Positions 8,399 through 18,091 are shown, counted from the first letter of the stretch. The stretch: DNA of 64,000 bases from Paraburkholderia acidipaludis NBRC 101816 (GCF_000684975.1 NZ_BAXZ01000010.1:62001-126000), one strand, 5' to 3'. Made by a program: numbers and translations. Notes: generated from the sequence alone by a model not told the origin.

Positions 8399-9046
8399 TC
8401 AATGCTTGCTGCCAGGACCGTCCTTCTTGAGCGATTCGAGCGCCGCAAACGGGTTGACGCGCTCTTCCGTCTCGATTTCCTGCTCCGGCACGTCGTCCAC
8501 GGAGTCCACGCCTTCCGCGCCATCGGCACCCGAGGCGAGGCTTTCGTGCACTGCCGGACAGACTTCGTGCTTCGGCACGAGCGGCAGGGAGAGCAACAGC
8601 TCCTCTTCGATCAAGTCGACGAGATCGAAATGGCGCGAGCCAACAATCACATCGACGTCATCGTCGTCGAGCGGAAACTCGTCCGCCTCCTCTTCCGTCT
8701 GGACGATACGGAAGACCCGGTCAGCGTCGAAAGCCTGCTCGTAGGGAGCGAGGCAACGCTGACACCCAAGCCATGCGCTACCGTGAATCGCAAGCCGCAG
8801 ATACGGCTGCGGCCCTTCGGCACCGTCATCCTGTAATTCCGCCTGGGTGAACCCCGCCGCCTGCCACGTGAAGGCGGTGTCGCGATCTGGCGCGTCCGCC
8901 GGGACTTCGTTTAACATGCGCGGCAGTTGCGAGAGGCGCACGGCCCCTGCGGCTTCCCGGGCGCTACGCGCGAATTCGAAGAGATCGAGGTCGCGCGGGT
9001 TAAGCGAAGCGATGGCGCCCGCGGGCTTACCAGTTTGTTCGGTCAT
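8399..9046 (-). CDS. yceD: YceD/DUF177 family protein
   Basis: 215-residue acidic protein of the YceD (DUF177) family, almost always encoded next to rpmF. Visible family features: the CQRCLAPYEQAFDADRVFRI segment in the middle and a run of acidic residues after it (EEEADEFPLDDDDVDV). Members have been linked to 23S rRNA accumulation and ribosome biogenesis, including plastid homologues; the biochemical activity is not settled. Divergent from maf. Confidence 0.9.
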   Translation of the reverse strand: MTEQTGKPAGAIASLNPRDLDLFEFARSAREAAGAVRLSQLPRMLNEVPADAPDRDTAFTWQAAGFTQAELQDDGAEGPQPYLRLAIHGSAWLGCQRCLAPYEQAFDADRVFRIVQTEEEADEFPLDDDDVDVIVGSRHFDLVDLIEEELLLSLPLVPKHEVCPAVHESLASGADGAEGVDSVDDVPEQEIETEERVNPFAALESLKKDGPGSKH

Positions 9047-9383
9047 TGTGCGCTCCTGCGCGTCGTTGTCTACGCGCCAGTCTCGCGCGTGTCGCTACGA
9101 CTGGCAAGCCGCGCTTGCGAACTGCCCGCGAACTGCGCCCTACTTTTGACTTCCCGGCTTTCGCCGCTCACCTCTACCCGAAGTGCGTGGGACCAACTCG
9201 GGGGCCAAGCCGAAGGGTCAAGCAAGGGTCAAGCCAAAAGGCAGACCGATGAAAAGCCCAAAATCATAACGCCTTTATCTTTTGGAGTCAAACACTTAAC
9301 GGCTTGCACGCAAGTGTCTGTGCGGGCAGAGTTTTCCCTTTGAGCGCCATCTATCCGCCCCTCTTTTCTACGATCGACCGAAC
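9047..9383. other. Intergenic region between divergent yceD and maf
   Basis: 337 bases without a supported gene. The half nearest maf (about 9240-9380) is clearly richer in A/T than its surroundings and probably holds the maf promoter, but I find no convincing -35/-10 pair on either strand and no strong hairpin. Confidence 0.5.
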
Positions 9384-10031
9384 ATGCAGGACATCTCCCC
9401 CACGGGCCGAGGCATCGACCTCTCCCCGAGCCGCCCCGCGCTGATTCTCGCTTCCAGCTCGCGCTACCGCCGCGAATTGCTGGAGCGGCTGTGCATTCCG
9501 TTCGACACCGCGGTGCCCGCTGTCGACGAAACGCCGCACGCCGGCGAAACGCCGGAAGCCACGGCGCTGCGGCTGGCGCAAGCCAAAGCCCGCGCCGTAG
9601 CGGCCGCCCTGCCCGCCGCGGCCGGCCGCACGCTCGTGATCGGGTCCGACCAGGTGGCAACCTTCGACGGCAAGCAGATCGGCAAGCCCGGCACCCATGA
9701 GCGCGCGCTGGCCCAGTTGCAGTCGATGCGGGGCCGCGAAGTCCTCTTCCATAGCGCGCTCAGCCTGCTCGACACCGCCACCGGCCAAACGGATACGGTC
9801 GACGTCGTGACGAAGGTGCGCTTCCGGCCCCTCTCCGACGCGAAGCTCGACGCCTACCTGCGCGCCGAGCAGCCCTACGACTGCGCCGGCAGCGCAAAGT
9901 CCGAAGGTCTGGGCATCGCGCTGCTCGAAGCGATCGAATCCGACGACCCCACCGCGCTGATCGGCCTGCCGCTCATCGCGCTCACGCGCATGCTGCTCGA
10001 GGCAGGCTACCCGCTGCTGGAGGCCCAATGA
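9384..10031 (+). CDS. maf: Maf-like nucleotide pyrophosphatase
   Basis: 215-residue Maf/HAM1-fold house-cleaning enzyme that hydrolyses non-canonical or methylated nucleoside triphosphates to monophosphates. LILASSSRYRRELLERL near residue 21 is the family signature; GSDQVATFDGKQIGKP and YDCAGSAKSEGLGIALLE are the conserved active-site segments. The Ser-Arg-Tyr-Arg signature and proximity to yceD-rpmF suggest the YceF subgroup (7-methyl-GTP preference), an inference from family knowledge. Its stop overlaps the next start (ATGA). Confidence 0.92.
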   Translation: MQDISPTGRGIDLSPSRPALILASSSRYRRELLERLCIPFDTAVPAVDETPHAGETPEATALRLAQAKARAVAAALPAAAGRTLVIGSDQVATFDGKQIGKPGTHERALAQLQSMRGREVLFHSALSLLDTATGQTDTVDVVTKVRFRPLSDAKLDAYLRAEQPYDCAGSAKSEGLGIALLEAIESDDPTALIGLPLIALTRMLLEAGYPLLEAQ

Positions 10032-10747
10032 CCGGCACGCTCTATCTGATTCCGAACACGCTCGGCGACGGCGACGAGGCCGCGCTCGCGGCCGTCCTGC
10101 CGGCCGCGGTGCGCGAGCGCGCGGGTACGCTCGCGAGCTACATCGGCGAAAACGCCAAGACGACACGCGCTTTCCTCAAGCGGGTCGGCACGACGCGTCC
10201 GATCCAGGAGATCGAGATCCGCGAGATGAACGTCAACACGCCGGCCGGCGAGATCGACAAGCTGCTCGCGCCGCTGCTCGCCGGGATCGACACGGGTCTC
10301 GTTTCGGAAGCGGGCGTGCCCGCTGTGGCCGACCCCGGCGCGCTGCTCGTGCGGCGGGCCCACGAACGCGGCATCAAGGTCGTGCCGCTCGTGGGGCCCA
10401 GCTCGATCCTGCTCGCGCTGATGGCCTCCGGCCTGAACGGCCAGAGCTTCGCCTTCCACGGCTACCTGCCGGTCGACGCGAACGAACGCGTCAAGAAGCT
10501 GCGCGAACTGGAGCAACACTCGCGCAAGGCGAAGCAAACGCAGATCTTCATCGAAACGCCCTACCGCAACCGGACGATGCTCGATGCGCTGCTCGCGAAC
10601 TGCGCGCCCTCGACGCTCGTGTGCGTCGCCGTCGACCTCACGCTGCCGACGGAAACGATCGTGAGCCGAACGGTGGCCGACTGGAAGAAAAAGCCCGCGC
10701 CCGATCTGCACAAGCGACCGGCCATTTTTCTGCTGCTCGCCGCCTGA
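10028..10747 (+). CDS. SAM-dependent methyltransferase, tetrapyrrole methylase fold (RsmI-related)
   Basis: 239 residues. LYLIPNTLGD at the N-terminus, VSEAGVPAVADPGALLVRRA near 90-110 and VPLVGPSSILLALMASGLNG near 118-138 are the segments shared with RsmI, the enzyme that 2'-O-methylates C1402 of 16S rRNA. IETPYRNRTMLDALL also matches. The protein is shorter than typical RsmI (about 290), so it is a paralogue whose substrate I cannot state. Coupled to maf by a four-base overlap. Confidence 0.85.
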   Translation: MTGTLYLIPNTLGDGDEAALAAVLPAAVRERAGTLASYIGENAKTTRAFLKRVGTTRPIQEIEIREMNVNTPAGEIDKLLAPLLAGIDTGLVSEAGVPAVADPGALLVRRAHERGIKVVPLVGPSSILLALMASGLNGQSFAFHGYLPVDANERVKKLRELEQHSRKAKQTQIFIETPYRNRTMLDALLANCAPSTLVCVAVDLTLPTETIVSRTVADWKKKPAPDLHKRPAIFLLLAA

Positions 10748-10798
10748 CGCCACAGGGTCCGACGCGACACGACGCGAAGCCACCGCCCCCAAGCACAA

Positions 10799-10829
10799 CG
10801 GCCGCCCGCGCACGAGGCGCGGACGGCCG
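10799..10829. terminator. Strong GC hairpin between convergent genes
   Basis: A 13-base-pair stem with one mismatch (10799-10811 with 10817-10829, five-base loop) lies between the convergent methyltransferase and sppA genes. There is no T-run on either side, so it is either a weak terminator or an RNA-stabilising 3' hairpin. Confidence 0.45.
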
Positions 10830-10849
10830 CTCGCCATAAAGCCGCGGTT

Positions 10850-11878
10850 TTAGTGGACCGCGATCTGGCCGCTCGCGATCAGCGCGTGCATCGCGGCCGA
10901 GCCCACCGCCGTGCCGAAACGCTTCGCCACGCGGTCGGTGAGGCTCTGCTTGACCGTGTAGTCGACGATATCGGGCGCCTTGATAACCTCGCGCGCCACG
11001 TAGTCGGTGTCGCCAAAACCGTCCGCAAGACCCAGCTCCACGCTCTTCTCGCCCGTCCAGAACAGCCCCGAGAAAAGGTCGGGCGTATCGTGCAACCGCT
11101 TGCCGCGGCCGGTCTTCACCGCGTCGATGAACTGCTGATGGATCTGATCGAGCATGTCCTGGGCGTGGGCGTCCATCTGCGGGGTCTCCGGCGAGAACGG
11201 GTCGAAGAAGCCCTTGTTCTCGCCTGACGTGTGCAGGCGGCGCTGGATGCCGAGCTTGTCCATGAGACCCGTGAAGCCGAAGCCGTCCATCAGCACGCCG
11301 ATCGAGCCCACGATGCTCGCCTTGTTCACGTAGATCTTGTCGGCGGCCGCCGCGACGTAATAGCCGCCCGACGCGCACATGTCGCCCACCACGACGTAGA
11401 GCGGGATAGCCGGGTACTTCTTGCGCAGCCGCAGGATCTCGTCGTTGATGATGCTCGCCTGCACGGGACTGCCCCCGGGGCTGTCGATGTGCAGGATCAC
11501 GCCGGCCGTGCCGTCGTCGTCGAAGGCGCTGTCGAGCGCGCTGTTGATGTCTTCGGCGTTCGCGCTCGTATCGGACGCGATCTCGCCGTCGAGCGACACG
11601 AGCGCCGTGTGGCGGCTGTCGCCCTCGACGCGCGCGCCAGAGAGGTCCAGCACGCTCCATGCGATCACCAGCAGCACCGCGAGGAAGGCGAAGCGGAAGA
11701 ATATCCTCCAGCGCCGCGCCGCGCGCTGCTCGTGGATCGCGGCCAGCGCGATACGCTCGAGCGCCTCGCGCTCCCAGCCGGGCGCGGGAGCGTTGCGGCC
11801 AGATGCGCTTTCAGCCGCGCCTTCAGCCGATTTGGGACGGACCGGTTCGTTCGATTCAGGGGTCGGATTGTCGGACAT
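10850..11878 (-). CDS. sppA: Signal peptide peptidase SppA, S49 family
   Basis: 342-residue membrane-anchored serine protease that degrades cleaved signal peptides. One transmembrane helix near residues 58-78 follows a charged cytoplasmic N-terminus. Ser170 (MCASGGYYVAAAADKIY) and Lys222 (GENKGFF) form the Ser/Lys dyad with the same 52-residue spacing known for Bacillus SppA. It is the short single-domain type, not the duplicated E. coli form of about 618 residues. Last gene of the rluC-HAD-Rieske-sppA minus-strand run. Confidence 0.93.
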   Translation of the reverse strand: MSDNPTPESNEPVRPKSAEGAAESASGRNAPAPGWEREALERIALAAIHEQRAARRWRIFFRFAFLAVLLVIAWSVLDLSGARVEGDSRHTALVSLDGEIASDTSANAEDINSALDSAFDDDGTAGVILHIDSPGGSPVQASIINDEILRLRKKYPAIPLYVVVGDMCASGGYYVAAAADKIYVNKASIVGSIGVLMDGFGFTGLMDKLGIQRRLHTSGENKGFFDPFSPETPQMDAHAQDMLDQIHQQFIDAVKTGRGKRLHDTPDLFSGLFWTGEKSVELGLADGFGDTDYVAREVIKAPDIVDYTVKQSLTDRVAKRFGTAVGSAAMHALIASGQIAVH

Positions 11879-11893
11879 GCGAGCCGTGCGTGG

Positions 11894-12286
11894 TCAGGGT
11901 TGGGTCGGGCGGAGATCGCCATCGGGGAGCCAGAATACCGCACGGCCCTCGGGCGTGTCCCGTTCTTCGACACGCACCGGCCGCAGGCGGCCGCCGCGGC
12001 ACGGACCGCCCACGCATTTGCCGGTGTCGGGCTCGTAGATCGCGCCGTGGGTCGCGCACATGAGATAGAGGCCGGACGACTCGAAGAACTGGCCTTCCAC
12101 CCAGTCCAGCTCCATGGGCACGTGAGCGCAGCGATTCAGGTAGCCGTAAACCTCGCCGCCATAGCGAACGAAGAACACCACCGCCTCGCCGCCCACGTAG
12201 GTCGCGCTCATGCGCTGGCCCGCGCCGCCGTCGAGCAGGTCCTCCGCGGCACAAATTCGCACCGGATCGATCAGCGCCTCCGTCAT
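11894..12286 (-). CDS. Rieske [2Fe-2S] protein
   Basis: 130 residues. Cluster ligands are clear: Cys53-x-His55 (NRCAHVPMEL) and Cys77-x-x-His80 (LMCATHGAIYEPDTGKC). No signal peptide or oxygenase catalytic domain, so it is a ferredoxin-like soluble Rieske protein. Its electron partner is unknown. The start overlaps the stop of the upstream HAD phosphatase gene by four bases (ATGA) and sppA follows after 15 bases, so it is probably co-transcribed with both. Confidence 0.88.
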   Translation of the reverse strand: MTEALIDPVRICAAEDLLDGGAGQRMSATYVGGEAVVFFVRYGGEVYGYLNRCAHVPMELDWVEGQFFESSGLYLMCATHGAIYEPDTGKCVGGPCRGGRLRPVRVEERDTPEGRAVFWLPDGDLRPTQP

Positions 12287-12942
12287 GCGTGCTCCCGCAG
12301 CCAGGCAGCCAGCGCCGCCACATCGGGGGCGATGTAGCGCGGCGCAAGGGTTTCGAGCGATCCGGGCGCATGCGCGCCATACGCGACGCCCACGCCCGCC
12401 ACGCCCGCGTTGATCGCCATCTGCAGATCGTGCGTCGTATCGCCGATCATCAGCGTGCGGCCGGGATCTTGCCCCAGTTCACGCGTCAACTCGTGAAGCA
12501 TGGCCGGATGCGGCTTCGAGAAGGTTTCGTCCGCGCAGCGGGTGCCGTCGAAGAGACTCGTGAGGCGCGCCTCGTCGAGCGCGCGGTTCAGGCCGACGCG
12601 GCTCTTTCCCGTCGCCACGGCCAGCAGATAACCGACCTCGCGCAGTTCGGCCAGCATCTCGCGCACGCCGGCGAAGAGCTCGGTCTTTTGCTCGTTGAGC
12701 AGGTAGTGCACGCGGTAGCGCTCGACAAGACGCGGGTAGTCGGCCGTATCGAGCGTGGGCGCCGCAATCTGCAGCGCCTCGCGCAGGCCGAGGCCGATCA
12801 CATAGCTCGCGGCTTCGTCGCCCGGCACGGGCAACCCCAGGTCGCGGCAAGCCGCCTGGATGCTGCGCGTGATGTGGGCCGTCGAATCCATCAGCGTGCC
12901 GTCCCAATCGAACACAATCAGGTCAAATTGTTCTCTGGCCAT
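12283..12942 (-). CDS. HAD-family phosphatase, phosphoglycolate phosphatase-like
   Basis: 219 residues. FDWDGTLMDS (nucleophile Asp12, Asp14) is motif I; VATGKSRVGL is motif II; KPHPAMLHEL and MIGDTTHDLQMAINAG are motifs III and IV. A helical cap between motifs I and II places it in subfamily IA with Gph and pyrophosphatase-type enzymes. ATG at 12942 has GGAG upstream; a longer frame reads back into rluC and is not credible. It may dephosphorylate 2-phosphoglycolate but the substrate is not decided by sequence. Confidence 0.88.
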   Translation of the reverse strand: MAREQFDLIVFDWDGTLMDSTAHITRSIQAACRDLGLPVPGDEAASYVIGLGLREALQIAAPTLDTADYPRLVERYRVHYLLNEQKTELFAGVREMLAELREVGYLLAVATGKSRVGLNRALDEARLTSLFDGTRCADETFSKPHPAMLHELTRELGQDPGRTLMIGDTTHDLQMAINAGVAGVGVAYGAHAPGSLETLAPRYIAPDVAALAAWLREHA

Positions 12943-12968
12943 GCGGTGCTTCTCCAAACGGTATTGTT

Positions 12969-14033
12969 CTATTCGGGTTGCGCGGCGGGTTTGCCCGCGT
13001 CTCGCCCCGGTTCCGCACCCTCGCCGCCTTCGGCGCCGTCGCGCTGCGCGCGCAGCGACTCGACGAAGCGCCGACACTCGGCGGGCAGCGGCGCTTCGAA
13101 CTGCAGCGTCTCGCCCGTGATCGGATGCACCAGCTTCAGCCGGTACGCGTGCAGAAACATGCGCTTGATGCCGGGTTTGGCCGCCGGGCGCGCGAGCGCC
13201 TTGTTCAGCGCGAAATCGCCGTATTTGGCGTCGCCGACGATGGGCAGGCCGAGGTGCGCCAGATGCACGCGAATCTGATGCGTGCGGCCCGTCTTCAGTT
13301 CCGCCTCGAGCAGAGCGTACTCCGGCCAGCGCTCGACGAGGTTGAAGACCGTATGCGAAGGCTGGCCGTCGGGCTGCACACGCACGCGACGCTCGCCTTC
13401 CGGGGTCAGGAACTTGTGCAGCGGCTCCTTCACCGCGCGGCGGCGGCCCCAGTCGCTCGCCCAGTCGCCGTGGACGCACGCGTAGTAGCGCTTGTCCATC
13501 CGGTTTTCGCGAATCTGCTCGTGCAGACCCACCAGCGCCGCGCGCTTCTTGGCCAGCATGAGGATGCCGGAGGTTTCGCGGTCGAGCCGATGCACCAGTT
13601 CGAGGAACTTCGCGTGCGGCCGCGCCTCGCGCAGCTGTTCGATCACGCCGAACGCCACGCCGCTGCCGCCGTGGACCGCCACGCCCGCCGGCTTGTCGAT
13701 CACGAGCAGCGCTTCGTCCTCGTAAAGCACCGGAAACTGCGCGGCCGGCACGGGCGCGGCCACGGCGGCGCCTGCGTCGGCCTGCGCCGTGCGAATGGGC
13801 GGCACGCGCACAACGTCGCCAAGGACAAGCCGGTATTGGGCGTCGATCCGACCCTTGTTCACGCGAACTTCGCCGCTGCGCAGGATCCGGTAGATATGGC
13901 TTTTGGGCACGCCTTTGCAGACGCGCAGGAGGAAATTGTCGATGCGCTGACCGGCCGAGTCTTCATCGACTTCGACGTAGGAAACCTGGTCGCTTGCGAC
14001 CTGATTCTGGGATATTTTGCCTAACCCTTTCAT
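12969..14033 (-). CDS. rluC: 23S rRNA pseudouridine synthase RluC
   Basis: 354 residues. N-terminal S4 RNA-binding domain (about 26-85, QRIDNFLLRVCKGVPKSHIYR), then a pseudouridine synthase domain with the catalytic HRLDRETSG at 148-156 (Asp151). In E. coli RluC modifies U955, U2504 and U2580 of 23S rRNA. Position divergent from rne is the same in E. coli and Burkholderia, supporting the RluC rather than RluD assignment. The C-terminal 25 residues are Glu/Gly-rich and disordered. Confidence 0.93.
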   Translation of the reverse strand: MKGLGKISQNQVASDQVSYVEVDEDSAGQRIDNFLLRVCKGVPKSHIYRILRSGEVRVNKGRIDAQYRLVLGDVVRVPPIRTAQADAGAAVAAPVPAAQFPVLYEDEALLVIDKPAGVAVHGGSGVAFGVIEQLREARPHAKFLELVHRLDRETSGILMLAKKRAALVGLHEQIRENRMDKRYYACVHGDWASDWGRRRAVKEPLHKFLTPEGERRVRVQPDGQPSHTVFNLVERWPEYALLEAELKTGRTHQIRVHLAHLGLPIVGDAKYGDFALNKALARPAAKPGIKRMFLHAYRLKLVHPITGETLQFEAPLPAECRRFVESLRAQRDGAEGGEGAEPGRDAGKPAAQPE

Positions 14034-14885
14034 TCTGAATATAATTTGCCCAGCGCTCGCGCGAAGGTCGACCGAACGGCTAACAATCCGTCGGGTCCCG
14101 AAACCGCGCCGCCTGCGCTGGCAGCAAGCGATAAACCATTATTTTACTTGCGCCCGGGGCCAGTTGCTTGCCCCGAAAGTTGAGAAGCAACGAGTTGCAC
14201 GCACGGAAGTCCGCATCGGCAGGGACGGCGCCCACAGGCACGTTCGGCTGACAGCAGGCTCCGACGGTAACGGAAGGTTGGTATAAAGAATTCATCCGGC
14301 GAATCCCGCCGCACGGTCGAAGTGGCCGTCGAGAGGACGCGCCGGTGGCGAATAACGGCGAGCGCCCGAAGCGTCCTGCGTAACGTGCGGGACAAGGCGA
14401 CGTCAACAATGGCGAGACACCCCGAGGGGGAAGACGGGCGTTATCTGAAAGCTTCCCGTGCGCGGCCGGCCGGTTTGAAACCGGGGGCCGCAAACCTGAT
14501 CCGGCCAGCAGCGCGCGCGGTTCGCCGCTGCGGTCGATGCCGGTTGTACCGGTCGCGGCCGTGCGTTCCGATGCTCTGCATCGCGCACCCGGCGCCCGGA
14601 TGGGAAGCGCAGGTACTACGCGTCGTCGCGCTCCCGCGGCAACTCGCGCCGCTTGTTGAAGCCGTATTCGCATGAGCCCCGCGGTCCGTCCGGGCATCGC
14701 AGCCATCGTGCTGCGCGTCGCCCCGGCCAGATCCACTGAAGGCAATTCTCCCCGCCATCGTTCCTGCTCCCGCGTGCTTGTGAAAACACGATAAGGCGCG
14801 GCATGCCGCTGCCCGTCCAGGTGCCGCCCGGCCTTTCGCCCGGCGCCGCGACGGACTGCGCGCGAAGCCGCTCTGGAGCCGTTCA
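14034..14885 (+). promoter_or_regulatory. Long rne leader/intergenic region
   Basis: 852 bases lie between divergent rluC and rne with no coding potential I can support; small frames here have no ribosome site or recognisable product. A/T-rich islands occur near 14120-14150 and 14280-14290 (GTATAAAG), the latter a possible -10 of the plus strand. In E. coli the long rne 5' leader folds into hairpins that RNase E itself cuts to autoregulate; a similar role here is an inference from position and length. Confidence 0.5.
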
Positions 14886-17800
14886 ATGAAACGAATGCTG
14901 TTCAACGCGACGCAGCAGGAAGAGCTGCGCGTCGCCATCGTCGATGGTCAGAAGCTGATCGACATCGACATCGAAACCGCCGGGCGCGAACAGCGCAAAG
15001 GCAATATCTACAAGGGCGTCATCACCCGCATCGAGCCCTCGCTCGAAGCGTGTTTCGTCAACTACGGCGAAGACCGCCACGGCTTCCTGCCGTTCAAGGA
15101 AGTCGCCCGCCAGTACTTCCGCGAAGGCGTGGACATGCGCGGCGCGCGTATCCAGGACGCCCTCAAGGAAGGCCAGGAACTGATCGTCCAGGTCGAGAAG
15201 GAAGAGCGCGGCAACAAGGGCGCGGCGCTGACCACCTTCATCTCGCTCGCCGGCCGCTATCTCGTCCTCATGCCGAACAACCCGCGCGGCGGCGGCGTGT
15301 CGCGCCGCATCGAGGGCGACGACCGTCAGGAACTGCGCGAAACCATGGCGCAGCTGCAACTGCCGGACGGCATGAGCATCATCGCGCGCACGGCCGGCAT
15401 CGGCCGCTCCGCCGAAGAGCTCCAGTGGGACCTGAACTACCTGCTGCAACTGTGGCGCGCCATCGAAGCCGCGTCGCAGGCCGGCACGACCGGCCAGCCG
15501 ATGCTGATCTATCTGGAATCGAGCCTCGTGATCCGCGCGATCCGCGACTACTTCCAGCCCGACATCGGCGAAATTCTCATCGACACCACCGAGATCCATG
15601 ACCAGGCACGCGCCTTCATGGATATCGTGATGCCGGACAATGTCAACAAGGTGAAGCGGTACCACGACGACGTGCCGCTCTTCTCGCGTTTCCAGATCGA
15701 GCACCAGATCGAGACGGCGTACTCGCGCACGGTGCCGCTACCCTCGGGCGGCGCGATCGTGATCGACCACACCGAAGCCCTCGTCGCCATCGACGTGAAC
15801 TCGGCGCGCGCCACCAAGGGCGCCGACATCGAGGAAACCGCCGCGCGCACCAACCTCGAAGCCGCCGACGAAGTGGCGCGCCAGCTGCGTCTGCGCGACC
15901 TGGGCGGCCTGATCGTGATCGACTTCATCGACATGGAGTCGGCCAAGAGCCAGCGCGAAGTCGAGCAGCGCCTGAAGGACGCGCTGCGCCACGACCGCGC
16001 GCGCGTGCAGATGGGCAAGATCTCGCGCTTCGGCCTGATGGAGCTGTCGCGCCAGCGTCTGCGCCCGGCCCTTTCGGAAGGCAGCCACGTCACCTGCCCG
16101 CGCTGTAACGGCACGGGTCATATCCGCGATACGGAATCGTCGGCGCTTCAGGTCCTGCGCATCATCCAGGAAGAGGCAATGAAGGAAAACACCGCGGCGA
16201 TCCATTGCCAGGTGCCGGTCGAAGTGACCGCCTTCCTGCTGAACGAAAAGCGTTCGGAGATCAACAAGATCGAGTCGCGCTTCAAGGTCGCCGTCGTTCT
16301 GATTCCGAACAAGCACCTCGAAACGCCGCACTACAAGCTCGAGCGCCTGCGTCACGACGACGCGCGCCTCGACGATCCGCGCGCCTCGTGGAAGATGGCC
16401 GAGGAAGCGGCTCGCGAGCTCGAGTCCGAAACGGGTTACAGCAAGCGCACCGCCGAAGCCAAGCCCAAGCAGGAAGCCGCGGTGAAAGGCATTACGCCGG
16501 AGCGTCCGGCGCCGAGCGCGCCGGTCAAGCCTGCCGAGGCGGCACCCGCAGCCGCTCAGGTCGCCGTGACGCCGGCCGGCGGCGGATTCTTCGGCTGGGT
16601 CAAGCGTATCTTCGGCGGCGCACCGGCCGCGGTGCCCGCACCGGCGCCGGCCGAGCAGGACAAGGCGGCCCGCCCGGCTCGCGAAGCGCGTGGTGAGCGC
16701 GGCGAGAAGGCCGGGGCAGGAACCGGCGGCGATCGCAACCGCAATCGTCGTTCGGGTGGCCGTGACGCGGCTGGCCGCGGCGAAGCGGCAGGCAGCGCGC
16801 GCGCCGGGCAGTCGTCGCGCCGCGAGGAACGCGAGCCGCGCGAAAGCCGCGAGGGTCGTGCCCCGCGCGAGGGACGCGAAGGCCGTGAAGCCCGTGAGGG
16901 ACGCGAAGGCCGCGAGGCTCGCGGCGAGCGCGAACAGCGCATCGAACGCGTGGAACGCGGCGAGCACCGCACCGATCAGGCAGAAGCCGCCGCACCGCGC
17001 GGCGAGCGCCAGGAACGTGGGGAGCGCCGTGAACGTGGCGAGCGTGGTGAACGCCGCCGTACGCAGCAAACCGAAGCCGCCGAAGCCCAGGAAGCGCGTC
17101 TCGACGCCGCCGCTGTCGAAGATACCGGCGCTGTGTTGACGGAAGGCGTCGCACCGGGTGCCACCGATGAAGATGCCGGCGCGCCGCGTGAAGGCGAGGA
17201 ACGCCGCCGCCGCCGTCGCGGCCGCCGTGGCGGTCGTCGCGAACGCGAAACCGAAGGCGTCGCCGACGTGGGCGCTGAAGGTGCGCAGGAAGACGCCGCT
17301 CAGGCCGAGGCAGCAGCGCCGGCGCAAGCCGAACACGCCGCGGCGCCCGTTGCCGCAGCCGCGCAAGCCGCAGCCGAAGCGCCGACGCCGGACGTCACCG
17401 TGCACACGATCGTCGCCGAATCGGTGGTCGTGACGGCCCTGCCGGAAGCGCCGCAAGCCGTCGTGATCCAGGAAGCTGCCCGGACGGAAGCACCGGCGGA
17501 AACGTCCGCGCAAGCGCCCGCTCAAGCGGCGCCGGTCGAGTCCGTCGCGCCTGCCGTTGCCGAACCGGTCGCGCCTGTCGCGGCAGAGCCGGCCGAGACG
17601 GCTGCCCCCGTGGCGGAAGCCGCACCGGTCGAGCCGCTCCCGGCTGAAACGCCCCCTGTCCGGGAAGACCGGGTGGAAGCCCCGGCTGCGCTGCAACCCG
17701 TCGAGCGACCGGCAGAACGACCGGCGGAACAACCGGCGCCGCAAGCGGTCGAGCCGGCAGCGCAACCTGCGGCCGAACCCGTCGCAGCCGCGCCCGTGGC

Positions 17801-18026
17801 ACAGACCCCGGCCCGTCCGGCCGCCATAACCGCGCTGTCGGCCGAAACGCTGGAACCGATGCTGGCTGCCGCTGGCCTCGTCTGGGTCAACACCGACACC
17901 GGCAAGCTGCACGCGGCTCAGACCGCAGCCGCACTGATCGTGAAGCCGGCCCGCGTGCCGCGCGAGCGCAAGCCGATGCAGCAGGTCGACACGACGCCGA
18001 TGCAGCAGGTCGAAACGAACCGCTAG
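14886..18026 (+). CDS. rne: Ribonuclease E
   Basis: 1046-residue endoribonuclease, core of the RNA degradosome. The catalytic half contains the S1 domain (about 35-120), magnesium ligands Asp303 (AIDVNSARATKG) and Asp346 (VIDFIDME) and the zinc-link CPRC at 404-407, numbered exactly as in E. coli. The C-terminal half (from about 520) is disordered: an Arg/Glu/Gly-rich stretch of EGRE and RGER repeats, likely RNA-binding, then a long Ala/Pro/Glu-rich segment, and a conserved C-terminal tail (TLEPMLAAAGLVWVNTDTGK). No clear PNPase or RhlB site was recognised. Confidence 0.97.
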   Translation: MKRMLFNATQQEELRVAIVDGQKLIDIDIETAGREQRKGNIYKGVITRIEPSLEACFVNYGEDRHGFLPFKEVARQYFREGVDMRGARIQDALKEGQELIVQVEKEERGNKGAALTTFISLAGRYLVLMPNNPRGGGVSRRIEGDDRQELRETMAQLQLPDGMSIIARTAGIGRSAEELQWDLNYLLQLWRAIEAASQAGTTGQPMLIYLESSLVIRAIRDYFQPDIGEILIDTTEIHDQARAFMDIVMPDNVNKVKRYHDDVPLFSRFQIEHQIETAYSRTVPLPSGGAIVIDHTEALVAIDVNSARATKGADIEETAARTNLEAADEVARQLRLRDLGGLIVIDFIDMESAKSQREVEQRLKDALRHDRARVQMGKISRFGLMELSRQRLRPALSEGSHVTCPRCNGTGHIRDTESSALQVLRIIQEEAMKENTAAIHCQVPVEVTAFLLNEKRSEINKIESRFKVAVVLIPNKHLETPHYKLERLRHDDARLDDPRASWKMAEEAARELESETGYSKRTAEAKPKQEAAVKGITPERPAPSAPVKPAEAAPAAAQVAVTPAGGGFFGWVKRIFGGAPAAVPAPAPAEQDKAARPAREARGERGEKAGAGTGGDRNRNRRSGGRDAAGRGEAAGSARAGQSSRREEREPRESREGRAPREGREGREAREGREGREARGEREQRIERVERGEHRTDQAEAAAPRGERQERGERRERGERGERRRTQQTEAAEAQEARLDAAAVEDTGAVLTEGVAPGATDEDAGAPREGEERRRRRRGRRGGRRERETEGVADVGAEGAQEDAAQAEAAAPAQAEHAAAPVAAAAQAAAEAPTPDVTVHTIVAESVVVTALPEAPQAVVIQEAARTEAPAETSAQAPAQAAPVESVAPAVAEPVAPVAAEPAETAAPVAEAAPVEPLPAETPPVREDRVEAPAALQPVERPAERPAEQPAPQAVEPAAQPAAEPVAAAPVAQTPARPAAITALSAETLEPMLAAAGLVWVNTDTGKLHAAQTAAALIVKPARVPRERKPMQQVDTTPMQQVETNR

Positions 18027-18091
18027 GCGCAGTAAGGCCTGTCTCGCCAGGAGATGCCGGGCGTCGCGCCCGCGTCGCCTGGCGCAAAGGA

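Noticed and set aside
16850..17100. Tandem repeat block as CRISPR or minisatellite
   Set aside because: It is in frame within rne and encodes degenerate Glu/Gly/Arg repeats; no spacers.
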